Assembly: GCA_028564705.1 (NCBI GenBank)
Contig: JAPXFQ010001399.1
Span: 561,001 to 625,000, forward strand
Length of the DNA stretch: 64,000 nucleotides
Reading direction: 5' to 3'
Source: Apricaphanius iberus
Lineage: Eukaryota; Chordata; Actinopteri; Cyprinodontiformes; Aphaniidae
Part shown: piece by piece, positions 52,791 to 63,651 of the stretch
Layout: every line of letters starts with the position of its first letter
How positions within the stretch are numbered: the first letter of the stretch is position 1
Made by a program: the position numbers and the translations under genes
Notes under the pieces: generated by a model
The model's database searches: none
Told to the model about the DNA's origin: nothing
Seen by the model: only the letters and a program-made list of their open reading frames with translations

Positions 52791-54679
52791 TGAGAACTGT
52801 CAGGAAGCGTCATCTAACCCCTGAAGTGGCTGCAGGTTTTCTTGAAGTTTTTAAAAAATTTCCTCCTATACCTTTACCTGCCCCCTGTGATTTTATCGTT
52901 AATGATTTTAACAGTAGGCTTAAATCTGCTCTCAACCTGCTGGCTCCAATTAAAGTTGTAAACCCTCATTCAAAACGTACAGTACCGTGGAGAAATGCAG
53001 CTATTAGAAAATTAAAGAGGAGCTGCAGGGTGGCAGAAAGGAAATGGAGGAAAAATAAAATCACAATAAATAATCAGATATACATAGAACATCTCAGATT
53101 ATATATTAACGCTTTAAGAAATTCCAGAAATACATACTTTTCCAGAATCATCTCAGAACATAAAAATAATCCCAAAATTCTGTTTCCCACCATTGACAAC
53201 ATTCTACATCACAATTCTAATACTTTACAGAAAACCCCCTCAAACACTCTCTGTGAGGAGTTTGCAGACCACTTCAGAGGGAAGGTAGACACCATCAGAT
53301 GTAATATTTTATCCTCTCAAACAAACATGGTTTTAGACAAATCTGAGTGTCTGCCTTCACCAGAGGAAACACTGGACAGTTTTGTCCTGGTAGAAGCTGG
53401 GACCCTTGATAAAGTTTTCTCCTCAGTGAGGCCCACCACAAGCGCTTTGGACCCGATTCCCACCAGGTTTTTTAAGCAATTTTATGGTTCTTTTAAAGAT
53501 GAATTTTTAAACTTTATGAATTGCTCCCTTCAGACGGGGGTTTTTCCTGCTGCCTTTAAAGCGGCGGTAGTGAGGCCCCTGCTGAAGAAGAGCAATTTAG
53601 ATTTTAATGATTTAAACAACTACCGACCAGTATCTAACTTACCCTTTTTAAGCAAAGTTTTAGAAAAACTTGTTTTTATTCAACTTAATGATTTTATTAA
53701 CGCTCATAATGTCCTAGAGAAATTTCAGTCTGGTTTTAGGATGAACCACAGCACAGAGACGGCGCTTTTAAAGATTTTAACTGATTTTAGACTAAGCTAT
53801 GATGCTAAACAGGTGACAGTGTTGGTTCTTCTGGATCTAAGCGCTGCCTTTGATACAGTAGACCACACTATTCTTTTAACTCGTTTAAAACAGATCGGCC
53901 TCTCTGGTGCTGTTCACAAATGGTTCACATCCTACCTCACAGACAGGACTTTTACAGTAAGTTTAGATACCTGTTCCTCTAAGGTCCATAAGATCACTTG
54001 TGGTGTTCCCCAGGGTTCAGTTTTAGGCCCAGTGCTTTTTAACCTGTATATGCTCCCTCTTGGCAGTGTTATCAGGAGACATGGAGTTAACTTTCACAGT
54101 TATGCTGATGATATACAGTTGTACATCTCCATGTCTCCTGATGACACACGGCCAATGGATGCACTTTTTAACTGCATTTTAGGCATTAAATCCTGGATGG
54201 CAGAAAACTTTCTCCGGCTCAACCAGGACAAAACTGAGGTTTTAGTTATCGGTCCTGAGGCTCAGAGAGAAAAACTTTTACCAAAACTACAATCATTGTC
54301 TTTTAATTCTTCTTTACAAGTGAAGAACCTGGGTGTGATTTTTGACTCTGAGCTGACTTTTATCCCTCACATTAAAAACATTTTACAGTTTTTATCACCT
54401 AAAGAACATTGCCAGAGTCCGCCCCATTCTCTCTCTCGGGCCAATACGGAGACGCTAATGCATGCTTTTATCACCATTAGAATTGATTATTGTAATGCCC
54501 TGCTTTCTGGTCTTCCCAAAAAGACTACTTCAGGTTTACAGCTTTTACAGAATTCAGCAGCTCGTGTCTTGATGAAGACTAGGAGGCTGGAGCACATTAC
54601 ACCGGTCTTTGAATCACTGCATTGGCTCCCCGTATGTTTTAGGATCGATTTTAAGGTTCTTTTAATGGTTTTTAAGTGA
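52790..54679 (+). pseudogene. LINE reverse transcriptase, long open frame
   Basis: 629 open codons, the longest frame in the window. Basic pre-RT linker (about residues 55-130), TSALDPIPTRFFKQF (about 222-236), NNYRPVSNLPFLSKVLEKLV (about 280-299), FQSGFRMNHSTETALL, catalytic LLDLSAAFDTVDHT (about 346-359), CGVPQGSVLGPVLF (about 403-416), HSYADDIQLYI (about 434-444), NQDKTEVLVIGPEA, and the C-terminal ITIRIDYCNALLSGLPKK and HITPVFESLHWLPV. It ends at TGA after VFK; the reading resumes 54676-54927 (NGLGPSYLSEMLLPYEPRRS), so a small indel truncates the C-terminus. The catalytic YADD is intact. It is joined upstream to the endonuclease by a frameshift. Confidence 0.85.
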
Positions 54680-54927
54680 ATGGTCTTGGGCCTTCGTATC
54701 TGTCAGAAATGCTTTTACCGTATGAACCCAGGCGGTCTCTGCGCTCCTCTGGCAGCCGTCTCCTTGTCATCCCCAAAGTCAGGACACAGACTCATGGTGA
54801 GGCGTCTTTCCAATATTATGGCCCTCACCTCTGGAACAGGCTGCCAGAGGATCTCAGGGCCGCAGAGAACGTTAATGTTTTTAAGAGCAGGCTCAAGACT
54901 CACCTTTTTAGCTTAGCCTTTAACTAA
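54676..54927 (+). pseudogene. LINE ORF2 C-terminal tail
   Basis: Continues the RT reading after the TGA: PYEPRRSLRSSGSRLLVIPK, GEASFQYYGPHLWNRLPEDL, FKSRLKTHLFSLAFN and stop. It is the conserved tail of L2-group ORF2 and recurs in copy 3 (61371-61174). Confidence 0.75.
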
Positions 54928-55539
54928 TTATTATTTATTAATATATTTTTAATCACTCAGCATGTTTTACCTGATTTAATTTTTAGTTTAGCTTTTAACT
55001 GTTTATTTATTAATCTGCTTTGCATTTTTATTATTTGTTTTACACTTATTGTTTTATACTTTATATACTTTATATTTTATTAACTTTATATTTTAATGTA
55101 TTTTAATCTTTCTTGCCAGTGTTTCCTCTCTGGGGGGGCCCCCTGCATCGGGGGCGGTGGTCGGCTGTGGCTGCCTGGGTGCCCCCCGGGTAGCGCTTGG
55201 GTGGGGTGGGGGTACCAGCCCTCCCTCCTCTGGGCGCCCTGGGTCGGAGCCTTGGCTGCTGCTGTTGATCTGCTGCTGCTGATGCAGATGGCTCCCATGA
55301 TGGCATTTCCTGGCTCATCTGTACTCAGCCCGCTTTTTGTAGCTTCTAAGTGTGTGTGTGAGTGAGTATGGCTGATGGGTTGGGTTGGGAGGGGGTTGTA
55401 TTTGCATTGATGATTTTATTTTTGAAGGGGCGGGTTGTGGGGTTATTTTAAATCTGTAAAGCACTTTGAGTAACTTTCTTTGTTTGAAAAGCGCTTTATA
55501 AATAAAGTTTGATTTGATTAAATAAAGTTTGATATAAAT

Positions 55540-56160
55540 CATGCTCTTTGGCCCAGAATCCGACAATCAATGTGCAATCTAAACTATTTTAATATAAATG
55601 GTAAACAAGGTGGTATCTTACCCCCTCAAAATTGCACCATCAAACATCAACTGTATCTAGTGTGTAGTTGATAGGGGCTCATTGTTTTATTGTATGTGGG
55701 AGTGCCTACATGTAAAAGTTTTTTGGGAAAAATTAATAGATTTCTAATGCCAAATTATTGTGATTCTCCCCGATCCCAAACTATATATTTCATATATGTA
55801 CCCTGAAGATTTTGTACCTGCCGCAAACAGCGCTCTTTTAACAATCTGTCTTTTGGAACCCAAGCGCTTTTTTGCTAGGTGTTGCAAAGATAAAAAAATA
55901 TGTGGACTATCTCAGTGGCTCAACGGACTGACATCTGTATTAACTGGTGAAAATAACTTGTGCTTTCTGGAGAAATACAACCTACATAGTGTTTTTACTC
56001 GACGGCTTGAAGTGCTAAATTGATATGTCTGCCCCCCCTTTTTGTCATGATTTGTTATAGGTTTGTTTCTGTCATTGTATGTCCTTTGTCATTATTTTAT
56101 CCTATTTGCATGGTGCATTACATAAAACTTGTTAAAACCAATAAATAAATGTTTTTTAAA
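55540..56160 (+). pseudogene. L1 ORF2 C-terminus and 3' end
   Basis: Traces: LFYCMWECLHVKVFWEKLID (about 55680-55740), then the frame from 55760 with PDPKLYISYMYPEDFVPAAN, ARCCKDKKICGLSQWLNGLT and TGENNLCFLEKYN, stopping near 56023. A cysteine/histidine-rich end and a FWEK block are typical of L1 ORF2 tails. The ccaataaataaatg end with A-rich tail (56139-56160) closes the element. Probably the 3' half of the L1 at 46330-48345. Confidence 0.65.
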
Positions 56161-56827
56161 AGGCGCCATGTCAAAGTTAAACTTCTAATTACCAGTATGA
56201 GAAATGTGAGAGCAACAACACCAAATTTAACACAGCTGATCCCCTTTCATACCTGAGACATTGTAGCACAGGTCACACCAGGAAGTGAAACTGGCTAATT
56301 GGGCAACATGTTGACGTTTTCAGTTAAGGGTTTACTAACTTCTGTTGTCAGCAGTTTAGACATTAATGGCTGTATGTTGAGTTATTTTAAGGGGACAGAA
56401 AATTCATATTGCTGTACAAGCTGGTAGGCTAGACTACTTTATGAATACTGCCGCCATGGTGCGTCCTTTGAATGCGCCAAGGTTGATGGTAATATTACTG
56501 CAATTCCGGACTTGATCACTTGTGAATGACCAAAAGCTCCCTGATCCTGCTGCCGATTTGCTGCAAAGTGGCACCAATACTTTTTGAAACAGGCTAATGT
56601 GTCATATGTTCAGTTTTGTCAAATAAAAAGATGTTAATATTTAGGAAAATGTGAGGGGTTTACTTTACTTTGTGAGGTGCTGTAAAGCTAATGTTTTGGT
56701 TTATTTTTGAAACATAACCTTAACCTATTTTTTGTGTAAAATATTTTAAGACTTGTGCTATGACCATTACTCAGACATTTTTCATAAACGTTTTGCTGAT
56801 GACTTTCGAATTGTTTGTCCTTGTCAG
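56161..56827 (+). other. Probable smco4 intron or upstream flank
   Basis: Noncoding. It ends with a polypyrimidine tract and acceptor ttgtttgtccttgtcag at 56811-56827, directly before the smco4 coding exon. No repeat recognised. Confidence 0.5.
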
Positions 56828-56872
56828 GTGTGGGAAACACTGAGGATATAGACAGAGGGTCACTGGGACATC

Positions 56873-57052
56873 ATGAGGCAACTTAAAGGCAAACCTAAAA
56901 AAGAGACATCTAAAGACAAGAAAGAGCGGAAACAGGCCATGCAGGAAGCCCGACAGCAGGTGACCACAGTAGTTCTGCCTACACTTACTGTGGTGGTTTT
57001 ACTCATCATTGTATTTGTCTACGTGGCAACCAGGCCTGGTGCTATGGAATGA
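56873..57052 (+). CDS. smco4: SMCO4, single-pass membrane protein with coiled-coil domains 4
   Basis: 59 residues, the same length as I recall for mammalian SMCO4. Residues 1-30 are basic and polar (MRQLKGKPKKETSKDKKERK, then QAMQEARQQ), predicted as a short cytosolic coiled-coil. Residues 33-53 (VVLPTLTVVVLLIIVFVYV) form one membrane span, followed by the short tail ATRPGAME. Most of the protein is as in other vertebrates, with variation mainly at the last residues. The ATG is the first in the exon, in the context ggacatcATGagg, and the whole CDS is in one exon. The frame is clean amid a sea of broken frames, which argues for selection. The molecular role of SMCO4 is poorly known; nothing here adds to it. 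Confidence in identity is high. Confidence 0.95.
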   Translation: MRQLKGKPKKETSKDKKERKQAMQEARQQVTTVVLPTLTVVVLLIIVFVYVATRPGAME

Positions 57053-57573
57053 CCAGTGTTGGTGTTCAGCAATAAATACAATGGATAAACAAGGATTTCC
57101 TCCATGATGTTACAGCAGCTCCTAATACACACATCTGCTATACCATTTGTCTTAATGAAAGTTTCCAAAGAGTGCCTGTCTAGGATTTGGACCACGAAAA
57201 AGATGTTCTACCTTAGTGCCTTAAAGATGAACAGGGTTGACACTGAGTCAGTGTCATCTTTTGGATATTGATTTGTGTTTGTCTAAGAAAAATCACTCGC
57301 ATGGTTTATACCAAAGAACTTTTGTACGCATTTACAGGATTAACTAAATGTCTGCACAGATAATGTCTAAGAATAACTTTGCAGATTGTGCCTTAGTGTT
57401 ATATGAAGTGTATTTAATAAATAATCCCATTCTTGTTTTCTGAATGAACTCCGTGGTTCCTGAGCTATTTCTGATGGGTGTCTTTTCACAATAATAAAAA
57501 AAAGTGATATGTTCCTAAAAGTCTAATCTAAACCAAGGAATCATAAATAATGGAATTTCTATTTCTGAAACAA

Positions 57574-57579
57574 AATAAA
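57574..57579 (+). terminator. smco4: Poly(A) signal AATAAA for smco4 (distal)
   Basis: A canonical hexamer about 520 nt after the stop. A proximal one is at 57416. Cleavage would fall near 57590-57600. Confidence 0.6.
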
Positions 57580-57615
57580 CAGACCCATGCAATTTAATCA
57601 TTCTTGTGAGCTTCT

Positions 57616-57621
57616 TTTATT
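57616..57621 (-). terminator. Poly(A) signal AATAAA on minus strand
   Basis: TTTATT on + gives AATAAA on -, about 350 nt after the stop at 57969. Cleavage would fall near 57590-57605, meeting the end of smco4. Confidence 0.5.
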
Positions 57622-57968
57622 GTTAAACAAGAAAAGCTTAAATAGAAACTTTACACAGTTACAAAAGGAAATATAACAAACTTTTCACACCTGAAGGGGT
57701 ATCCAATGGCTGAGATTAGTTTAATCCAAGGTTACATATGTATGACAATGTTTGCAAAAACAAATCGGGTATTATCAACACATTTTTAAATTATCCTGTA
57801 AAAAAATTTAAATCGTCAAAGCAATGTGCTTCTCAAAACATGTAAATATATTGCAGTTTAAAAACAATACTGAAAACAGGTGCTATGTCAGTTTGTGATT
57901 TATCACTGACGTGCTCTCCTGCTGCACCGCCTATGCAAAAGACTTGCATGCTTATTGCAAGCTCACTC

Positions 57969-58028
57969 CTAGTCGTAATCATTATTTTCCTTTTCCGCCT
58001 TAGCAGCACCATGATGTCCTGCACAAAG
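57969..58028 (-). CDS. Putative terminal exon of an unidentified gene convergent with smco4
   Basis: A polypyrimidine tract and acceptor caaagtttttttacag precede 58028 on the minus strand. In phase 0 the exon encodes LCAGHHGAAKAEKENNDYD and stops at TAG 57971-57969. An acidic C-terminal end, clean splice site and properly placed AATAAA at 57616-57621 fit a real last exon with about 350 nt of 3' UTR. I do not recognise the protein. Other exons would lie beyond 58028, but none is evident in the repeat-rich remainder. Another open frame in this region (58024-57833) is an alternative, but it uses a less natural start. Confidence 0.45.
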   Translation of the reverse strand, partial: LCAGHHGAAKAEKENNDYD

Positions 58029-58886
58029 CTGTAAAAAAACTTTGTAATTTATTATGGATGCAGCAGAAATTGCATGTTTACAATCCAGTTAGCTGTGCAC
58101 AGCCAAAAAGACCTGTGCCATTGACTTCAGCTATTAAGACATTTTGTCTGAACCCATTCAGTAGGGCTCTGATAAACCAAAAATGTATTGAAATCCATGA
58201 CTATTTCCAGCATCATTTTGTCCATATTTTGGACCCCTCTAGCGACTCTTTTTTTTTTAAAAGTAACTAGTAACAAATCTAGTGACTTTTGGAGGCTCTG
58301 ACATGTAGTATGTATCCTTGTTACTTTTGGCTACAGTCATAGCAAATATTTACCCCACTGAATAAATTATGCAGAAGCCACTGCTGGCTGATCCTACCAT
58401 GCTTAGCTGTAAATGATAAATTGTTCTATCTAAAGTAAACGATAGCTAGGGCTGGGTATCGTTTAGGTTTTATCCGATATTGGTGTCAAACCGGTACTTT
58501 TGAAACGTTGCCAGTGCTTAATCGGTCCTTGAACCGGTACTTCAAGAATGGAAAAGATAGATACTTCGTCCAAAAACCTTCTTATTTAGTTATTTTTAGT
58601 ACAGCTGTTAAACGATAAAAAAATTTGATCTAATTAATCACAGAGTAGCTGAAAATTAATCACCATTCCTAAATATGACCAAAAAAACTACAGTTTTCCG
58701 TGTCAATAAAAGGACAAATCTAGATGCAGTTGCTCTTTAAAAAAATTAAATATAAGAGATATCAATTAAGTTTTTGTTTTAAACTCCATAACCACATTCA
58801 CTATGTTTTGACTGGTCTCATGTTTTTTTTGTGTTTGTTTTTGTGGTCTTATATGAAAAAAAATAGCAAATTGAGGTAGAACTAAA
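58029..58886. other. Intron-like or intergenic stretch with hAT-type end
   Basis: Mostly AT-rich. At 58447 the phrase tagggctgggtatcgttta resembles the end of a hAT element, followed by caaaccggtacttt and ttgaaccggtacttc, but no matching right end was found. Confidence 0.4.
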
Positions 58887-59125
58887 TGGACTGAACTTAT
58901 ATAGCGCTTTTCTAGTCATACTGACCACTCAAAGCGCTTTACATTGAAGCCACATTCACCCATTCACACCCCGACAGCCAACCTGGCTCGGTAGGACGAT
59001 GTTTTTAGGGTTAAGTGCCTTGCCCAGGGGCACGTCGGCATGTGACTGGAGGAAGCTGGAATCGAGCCCACGACCCTCCAATTGCAAGCCAACTCTACTC
59101 TACCACTGAGCCACAGTCGCAACTA
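58887..59125 (-). mobile_element. tRNA-derived SINE, copy 3
   Basis: Reverse copy: aaatggactgaacttatata, gcgcttttctagtcatactg, gtaagtgccttgcccaggg-like body and the tRNA-like head tctaccactgagccacagtc. Short aacta repeats flank it. Confidence 0.8.
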
Positions 59126-60874
59126 ACCAAATATCGATTGATTGATCGATATTGATTGATATAAAATGGTTTTCCGTGACTGTTGTTATTAGACAATTTA
59201 AGTCATGCAGATATTCACTAGGCACTTCCATTGACAGTTAATGGCAGAAAGTGGGTGTTTAGGAGGTGGGATATGATCCAAAAACAGCTGAACAAATTTC
59301 TAGGAAGAGTCAGATTTATAAAACGAAAATTGTGTGCATTTGTGCGTACTCCAAGTTTGATTGATCAGAAACCTACTAGGAGTAGGTAAAAAATAATTGC
59401 TGGGCTTAAGTACGGTTTGAGTGAGGATTCTATGCAAAGTTTTATAAATGAGACCTCAGTTACTTATGTCGTACACCATGTGATCAGCTATAGGGCTTGG
59501 GATCATGTCATCAGCTGATGCGTCTGACATTTTGGTGGTGTACCTACAACCACAGAGCTCTGTTTACAGCCCTATTCACTCTGTCTTGTGGTTCAATTTA
59601 ATCTATTCTTTGGAACTTCTATTATTACTCAACCATAGTAAATGTTTGCTGTGTTGTTGGGGTGCAACAGCGAAACTCATGATCGCCACGGAAAAAGGTG
59701 TAAAACGGGCTAACTTTTCACCGTTTTTCTGCTTGGAGGCATTACTACGGACTATCTGAAATAGTCATCAGCTCGCTTTGATCGGAGCTGTTAGGTGACT
59801 ATACATAACCTTAAAGCGTATCCCAGTGCTGATGAGAGTGTGCTTTTTGCATTTTCATTCTGGTAAATTACAGATTGTATACGTTATTTTTTATATATCG
59901 TTTCTACTATTTAACTGCGATATGGAAACCAAAACATAGACAGGCTACCACAGGTGGGCGAATGCGGGCGCACTGAAACATAACACAACTTCTATGAGAT
60001 TACAATTTTGCTCTTACTAGGAAAACCAGCAAATTAAATGTATACCTCTCTTCCGGATTGGGCACCATTGCTACACTGAGATTATAAAACCACAGAGACT
60101 GCACGATATGAGACCCATCATTTTTGATAGGGCGGCCACACCTTCCACCTCTCAGTATTTAAATAACATTTATAGATACGACAGTAGCATATAAAATAAC
60201 ATATAAACAATTTTGAAACACATTCTTAAAAGTACGTGATTTTTGTTGCCGCTACAGGATACTATGGGAGCGCAGTATAATTTATCTATGTCCGGATAAC
60301 TATGTGTTTAGAGTTTGCTCCTGAGCCCATCCATTTAAAGAAGCACTCCTACACTAGTGGCTTTGGAATAAGTGCTCACACCACAAGCAAGATGGCCAAA
60401 AATGTCCATAATGCAAAACTGTGCCAACAAGTTGTCATTACGCCAGTCTTTATTAGGTGTTTCATATGGATTCAAACTGTTTATAATGCCAATTTTGTCC
60501 ATATACTGCTCCCTGGCTTCTCTGTTTATTGTATCCCTGTATGCTCCCCATCCTTTTCAGTAAAATTAACAGGTATATTACTTTCTTTCTCCCACCTCTG
60601 CTTCATCTCCGCAATGTACTGTGTTTCTGTAGTGAATCTACGGTTTGTTTACTTTCTTTCCACTCCCAAAATGTCTGCCATGTCCAATGATGCAAAGCTT
60701 AATCCCAAACCCTTCTCTGACCTATGCAAAGCGGTCATCATGTCTCAGCCTAAACTGGACTCTAAAGCTTTTTTTAGATAGACATTCTGGAAAATTTGCA
60801 GACAATTTAATTTGGTCTATAACCGTAGTCCTTTTCAAATACACCACTTTTTTATAGTAACATTGCCTTTCAAG
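59126..60874. other. No identified gene
   Basis: A short atcgattgattgatcgatat palindromic run lies at about 59137-59160. A 159-codon open frame at 60302-60781 (+) lacks recognisable domains, has an odd composition, and is treated as doubtful. Confidence 0.4.
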
Positions 60875-61975
60875 GCAAGGCAATGCAGTTTTATTTGTAT
60901 AGTATCATTTGTATAGTATTTGTATATTCAACACAAGGCAATTCAAGGTGCTTTACATGATTACAGAACTGTGAAAATAAAAAAATAGAACAAATAAGAG
61001 AAAGCATAAACAAACATAAAACAAACAATAGCATTTGATTAAAAACAAAAAATTAGGATAAAAAAACATTGATACTATTATTGCCAATACTATTATTAAG
61101 TTACACATAGGCAAGTCTAAATAGGCAATTCTTTATTTAAGATTTAAGAGTTCAGTGTCTCTGCAGTTTTGCATTAGTCCGGCAGTTTGTTCCAGATATG
61201 GGGAGCATAGAAACTGAAAGTTGCTTCCCCATGCTTGTTTCTGGTTCTAGGGACGATCAGTAAACTACAGCTGGAGGACCTGAGTGATCTGGATGGTTTA
61301 TATCGTAATAGCAGATTGTTAATGTTTTCTGGTGCTAACCCATTCAATGATTTATAGAATAATAAAAACACTTTGAAGTCTATTTTCTGATTTACAGGAA
61401 GCCAGTGTAAGGACTGGGCCGATGTGTTCTACTTTTCTGGTTCTAGTGAGAACACGAGCAGCGTTCTGGATTATCTGCAATAGTTTGATGGATTTTTTAG
61501 GCAGATCTGTGAAGATCCTGTTACAGTAATCAAAGCGGCTGTGAATAAATGCATGGATGAGTTTTTTTAGGTCTCCTTGTGTCATCAGTCCTTTAATCCT
61601 AGAAATGTTCTTCTGGTGATAGAAAGCTGACCTTGTTATTGCCTTTATGTGACCCTGGAGGTTCAGGTCTGAGTCCATTATTACACCTAGATTTCTAGCC
61701 TGGTTAGTAGTTTCTAGTTGGACCAACTGAAGTTGGTTACTGATATTTAATTTATCGTTTTTGGGTCCAAAGATAAGTACTTTAGTTTTGTTTTTTTTAT
61801 CTGGAGGAAATTATTGAACATCCAGCTGTTAATTTGCTCAATGCCTTTATTGAGGATTTGGACTGGTTCAACATTACCTGGTGAAATTGAGATGTAAAGA
61901 TGAGTGTTGTCAGCATAGTTGTGGAAATTGATCATATTTATTGTTATAATCTGGGAGCATGTAAATGCTAAATAG

Positions 61976-62940
61976 TAGGGATGCAACGGTACAGGGTAAA
62001 GTACCGAACCTCCTGTACCGCGGGACTTCGGTACTGCCATTTTGTGCTGGTAATGCCCGACGTTACCAAACTGCGCTGCACTCCCAGACACAGACCTGTC
62101 TCTGGGAGCGCGGCAACAACCAGCTCGCTGTTCCCCACTCCAGCAGCTGGTTGGCATAGAGACACGTCCTCCTCTCCACAATGCGCGCATCAAGGAGCAG
62201 TGAGGAGCGAAAAAATGTACACCTGTCGGTTGCGCTTTTTTCGGAAATCAGCCCTGGTGTGAGGCGCTGCTAAAATTTCTCCCCGACTTGAGCGCTTCCT
62301 GCCCGGACGGGCTCCAGCATTCAGTGGCGCCGGGTTGCGCTGTGTTAATCTTCTCTCTGCGGTATGTTGGAGTGCGACGCAAAGAGGAGATGTGCTGCTA
62401 ACCCTTCTGTTACTGCGGCCCTGTAGGCCCGGACTGACAATCGGGAAAGTCTGGACTTTTCCCGGTGGCCTGCCTGCCACACTGGCCTGCTCCATGACTG
62501 GGCCGATGGCCAGGTGGAGCCTGATTCTAATTAAACTTCTGTGGCGCAGCTCATTCGGCACAAGCCTCTCCTGCTGCGCCTAATCACTCTCTCCTCTCTG
62601 TGAGACTCTCTGTCAAAGCGCTGCAGACACGCTCATCCTTGCTCATCCTCCAAAGATACATTTGTAGATAAAGGAAAATTCAATTTAATGTGATAAACAA
62701 TTATTAATTGTCAAAGACGCTTAAAGCCGCCCACAGCTGTAACTGTGGGCGGGTTAAGTTAACTGTGACATTCTGCTTTTGTTCCCAAAAAAAAAAAAAA
62801 AAAAATTTTTGGGATTACAAAAACCCCTCCTAACAAAAAAAAGCAGTCTCTTTCTGCACAAAACATGTACCGAACCGTACCGTGGCCCAAGTACCGAGGT
62901 ACGGACCGAACCGTGGGCTACCTGTACCATTGCACCCCTA
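61976..62940. mobile_element. Non-autonomous hAT element
   Basis: Ends TAGGGATGCAACGGTAC (61976) and the inverse TAGGGGTGCAATGGTAC (ending 62940) are flanked by ctaaatag (61968-61975) and ctaaagag (62941-62948), an 8-bp duplication with one change. Repeated gtaccg phrases lie near both ends. A 10-bp inverted repeat ccgcccacag/ctgtgggcgg sits at 62728-62753, and a poly-A/T run at 62788-62808. No transposase. Confidence 0.85.
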
Positions 62941-63475
62941 CTAAAGAGGAGGGGCCCTAGGATGGAGCCTTCGGGGACCTGCGTTTTGTGATGAGAATTG
63001 GCTAATCGACGCAAGTTCCTGTTTTTCAGGTAGGACTTGAACCAGTCAAGTGCCGTACCAGAGAATTTGTTGAAACACAGATTTTTCAATATTTTTTCCA
63101 GTAAAATGGAGATTAGAGATCGGTCTGTAGTTTTGCATTAATGTGCTGTCTAGGTTCTTTTTTAGTATTGGCTTGATAACTGCTGCTTTTAGGGCTTTTG
63201 GGAAAACACCTGATGAGTTAACTATTTTTATCAGATCTGCCCTGATGACTGTTGAAGACTTTTTAAAGAAAACCTGTTGGTAAGATATCCAAGCAGCAGG
63301 TGGCAGAGCTTAGTTTCTAAATAATTTCATCAAAGCTTGTTTGATTTCTTGTTTGGAAATCAGTCATTTTCTCCACGTAGGTGTGTTAACTGGGCTCATA
63401 GTTGGTTATTGGGGTTGAAACTGATGTAATGATTGACTTTCTGATGTTCAAGATCTTTTCAGAAGCTGGCAAAAT
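62941..63475 (-). other. L2-like LINE body, low coding signal
   Basis: Beyond the RT piece at 63089-62949, stops in all frames blur the coding trace, but alignment with copies 1 and 2 implies RT N-terminal sequence. Confidence 0.5.
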
Positions 63476-63651
63476 TCATTGCAGGTGGGAGCTTAATTTG
63501 GGGGCTACTGTCACAAGAGGAGTAGTTAGTCTCTCCACTGTAGCAAATAATGTCCTAGCATTATTGTTGTTTCTTTGAATAATCTCAGAGAAGAATGATT
63601 CACTTGCATCCTTTAAGGTTAGTTGATATTTGTTCAGTCTGTCTTTATATA

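Larger units (their letters stand above)
50440..55520 (+). mobile_element. Nearly full-length CR1/L2-group LINE with esterase ORF1, copy 2
   Basis: Contains ORF1 (50637-51848), a short spacer, endonuclease (52154-52790) and a long RT frame (52790-54679) plus C-terminus (54676-54927), then a 3' UTR with a G-rich segment (55120-55240) and an end repeating aaataaagtttgat twice (55500-55530). This two-ORF plan is that of fish L2/CR1 LINEs. The 5' limit is approximate. It is inserted between the two halves of an L1. Confidence 0.85.
56828..57595 (+). other. smco4: smco4 coding exon with 5' and 3' UTR
   Basis: The exon starts after acceptor gtcag at 56827, has 45 nt of 5' UTR, the complete CDS, and about 540 nt of 3' UTR. 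Candidate AATAAA signals lie at 57416-57421 and 57574-57579. The first, noncoding exon(s) must lie upstream, possibly before many of the transposons in this window. Confidence 0.7.

Noticed and set aside
57833..58024. 63-codon minus-strand ORF next to smco4
   Set aside because: It reads through the better-supported exon in another frame; the phase-0 reading after the acceptor ends in a natural acidic tail.
60302..60781. 159-codon + strand ORF
   Set aside because: No domain, no repeat-family match that I can see and a composition like translated AT-rich noncoding DNA; kept only as an unassigned stretch.
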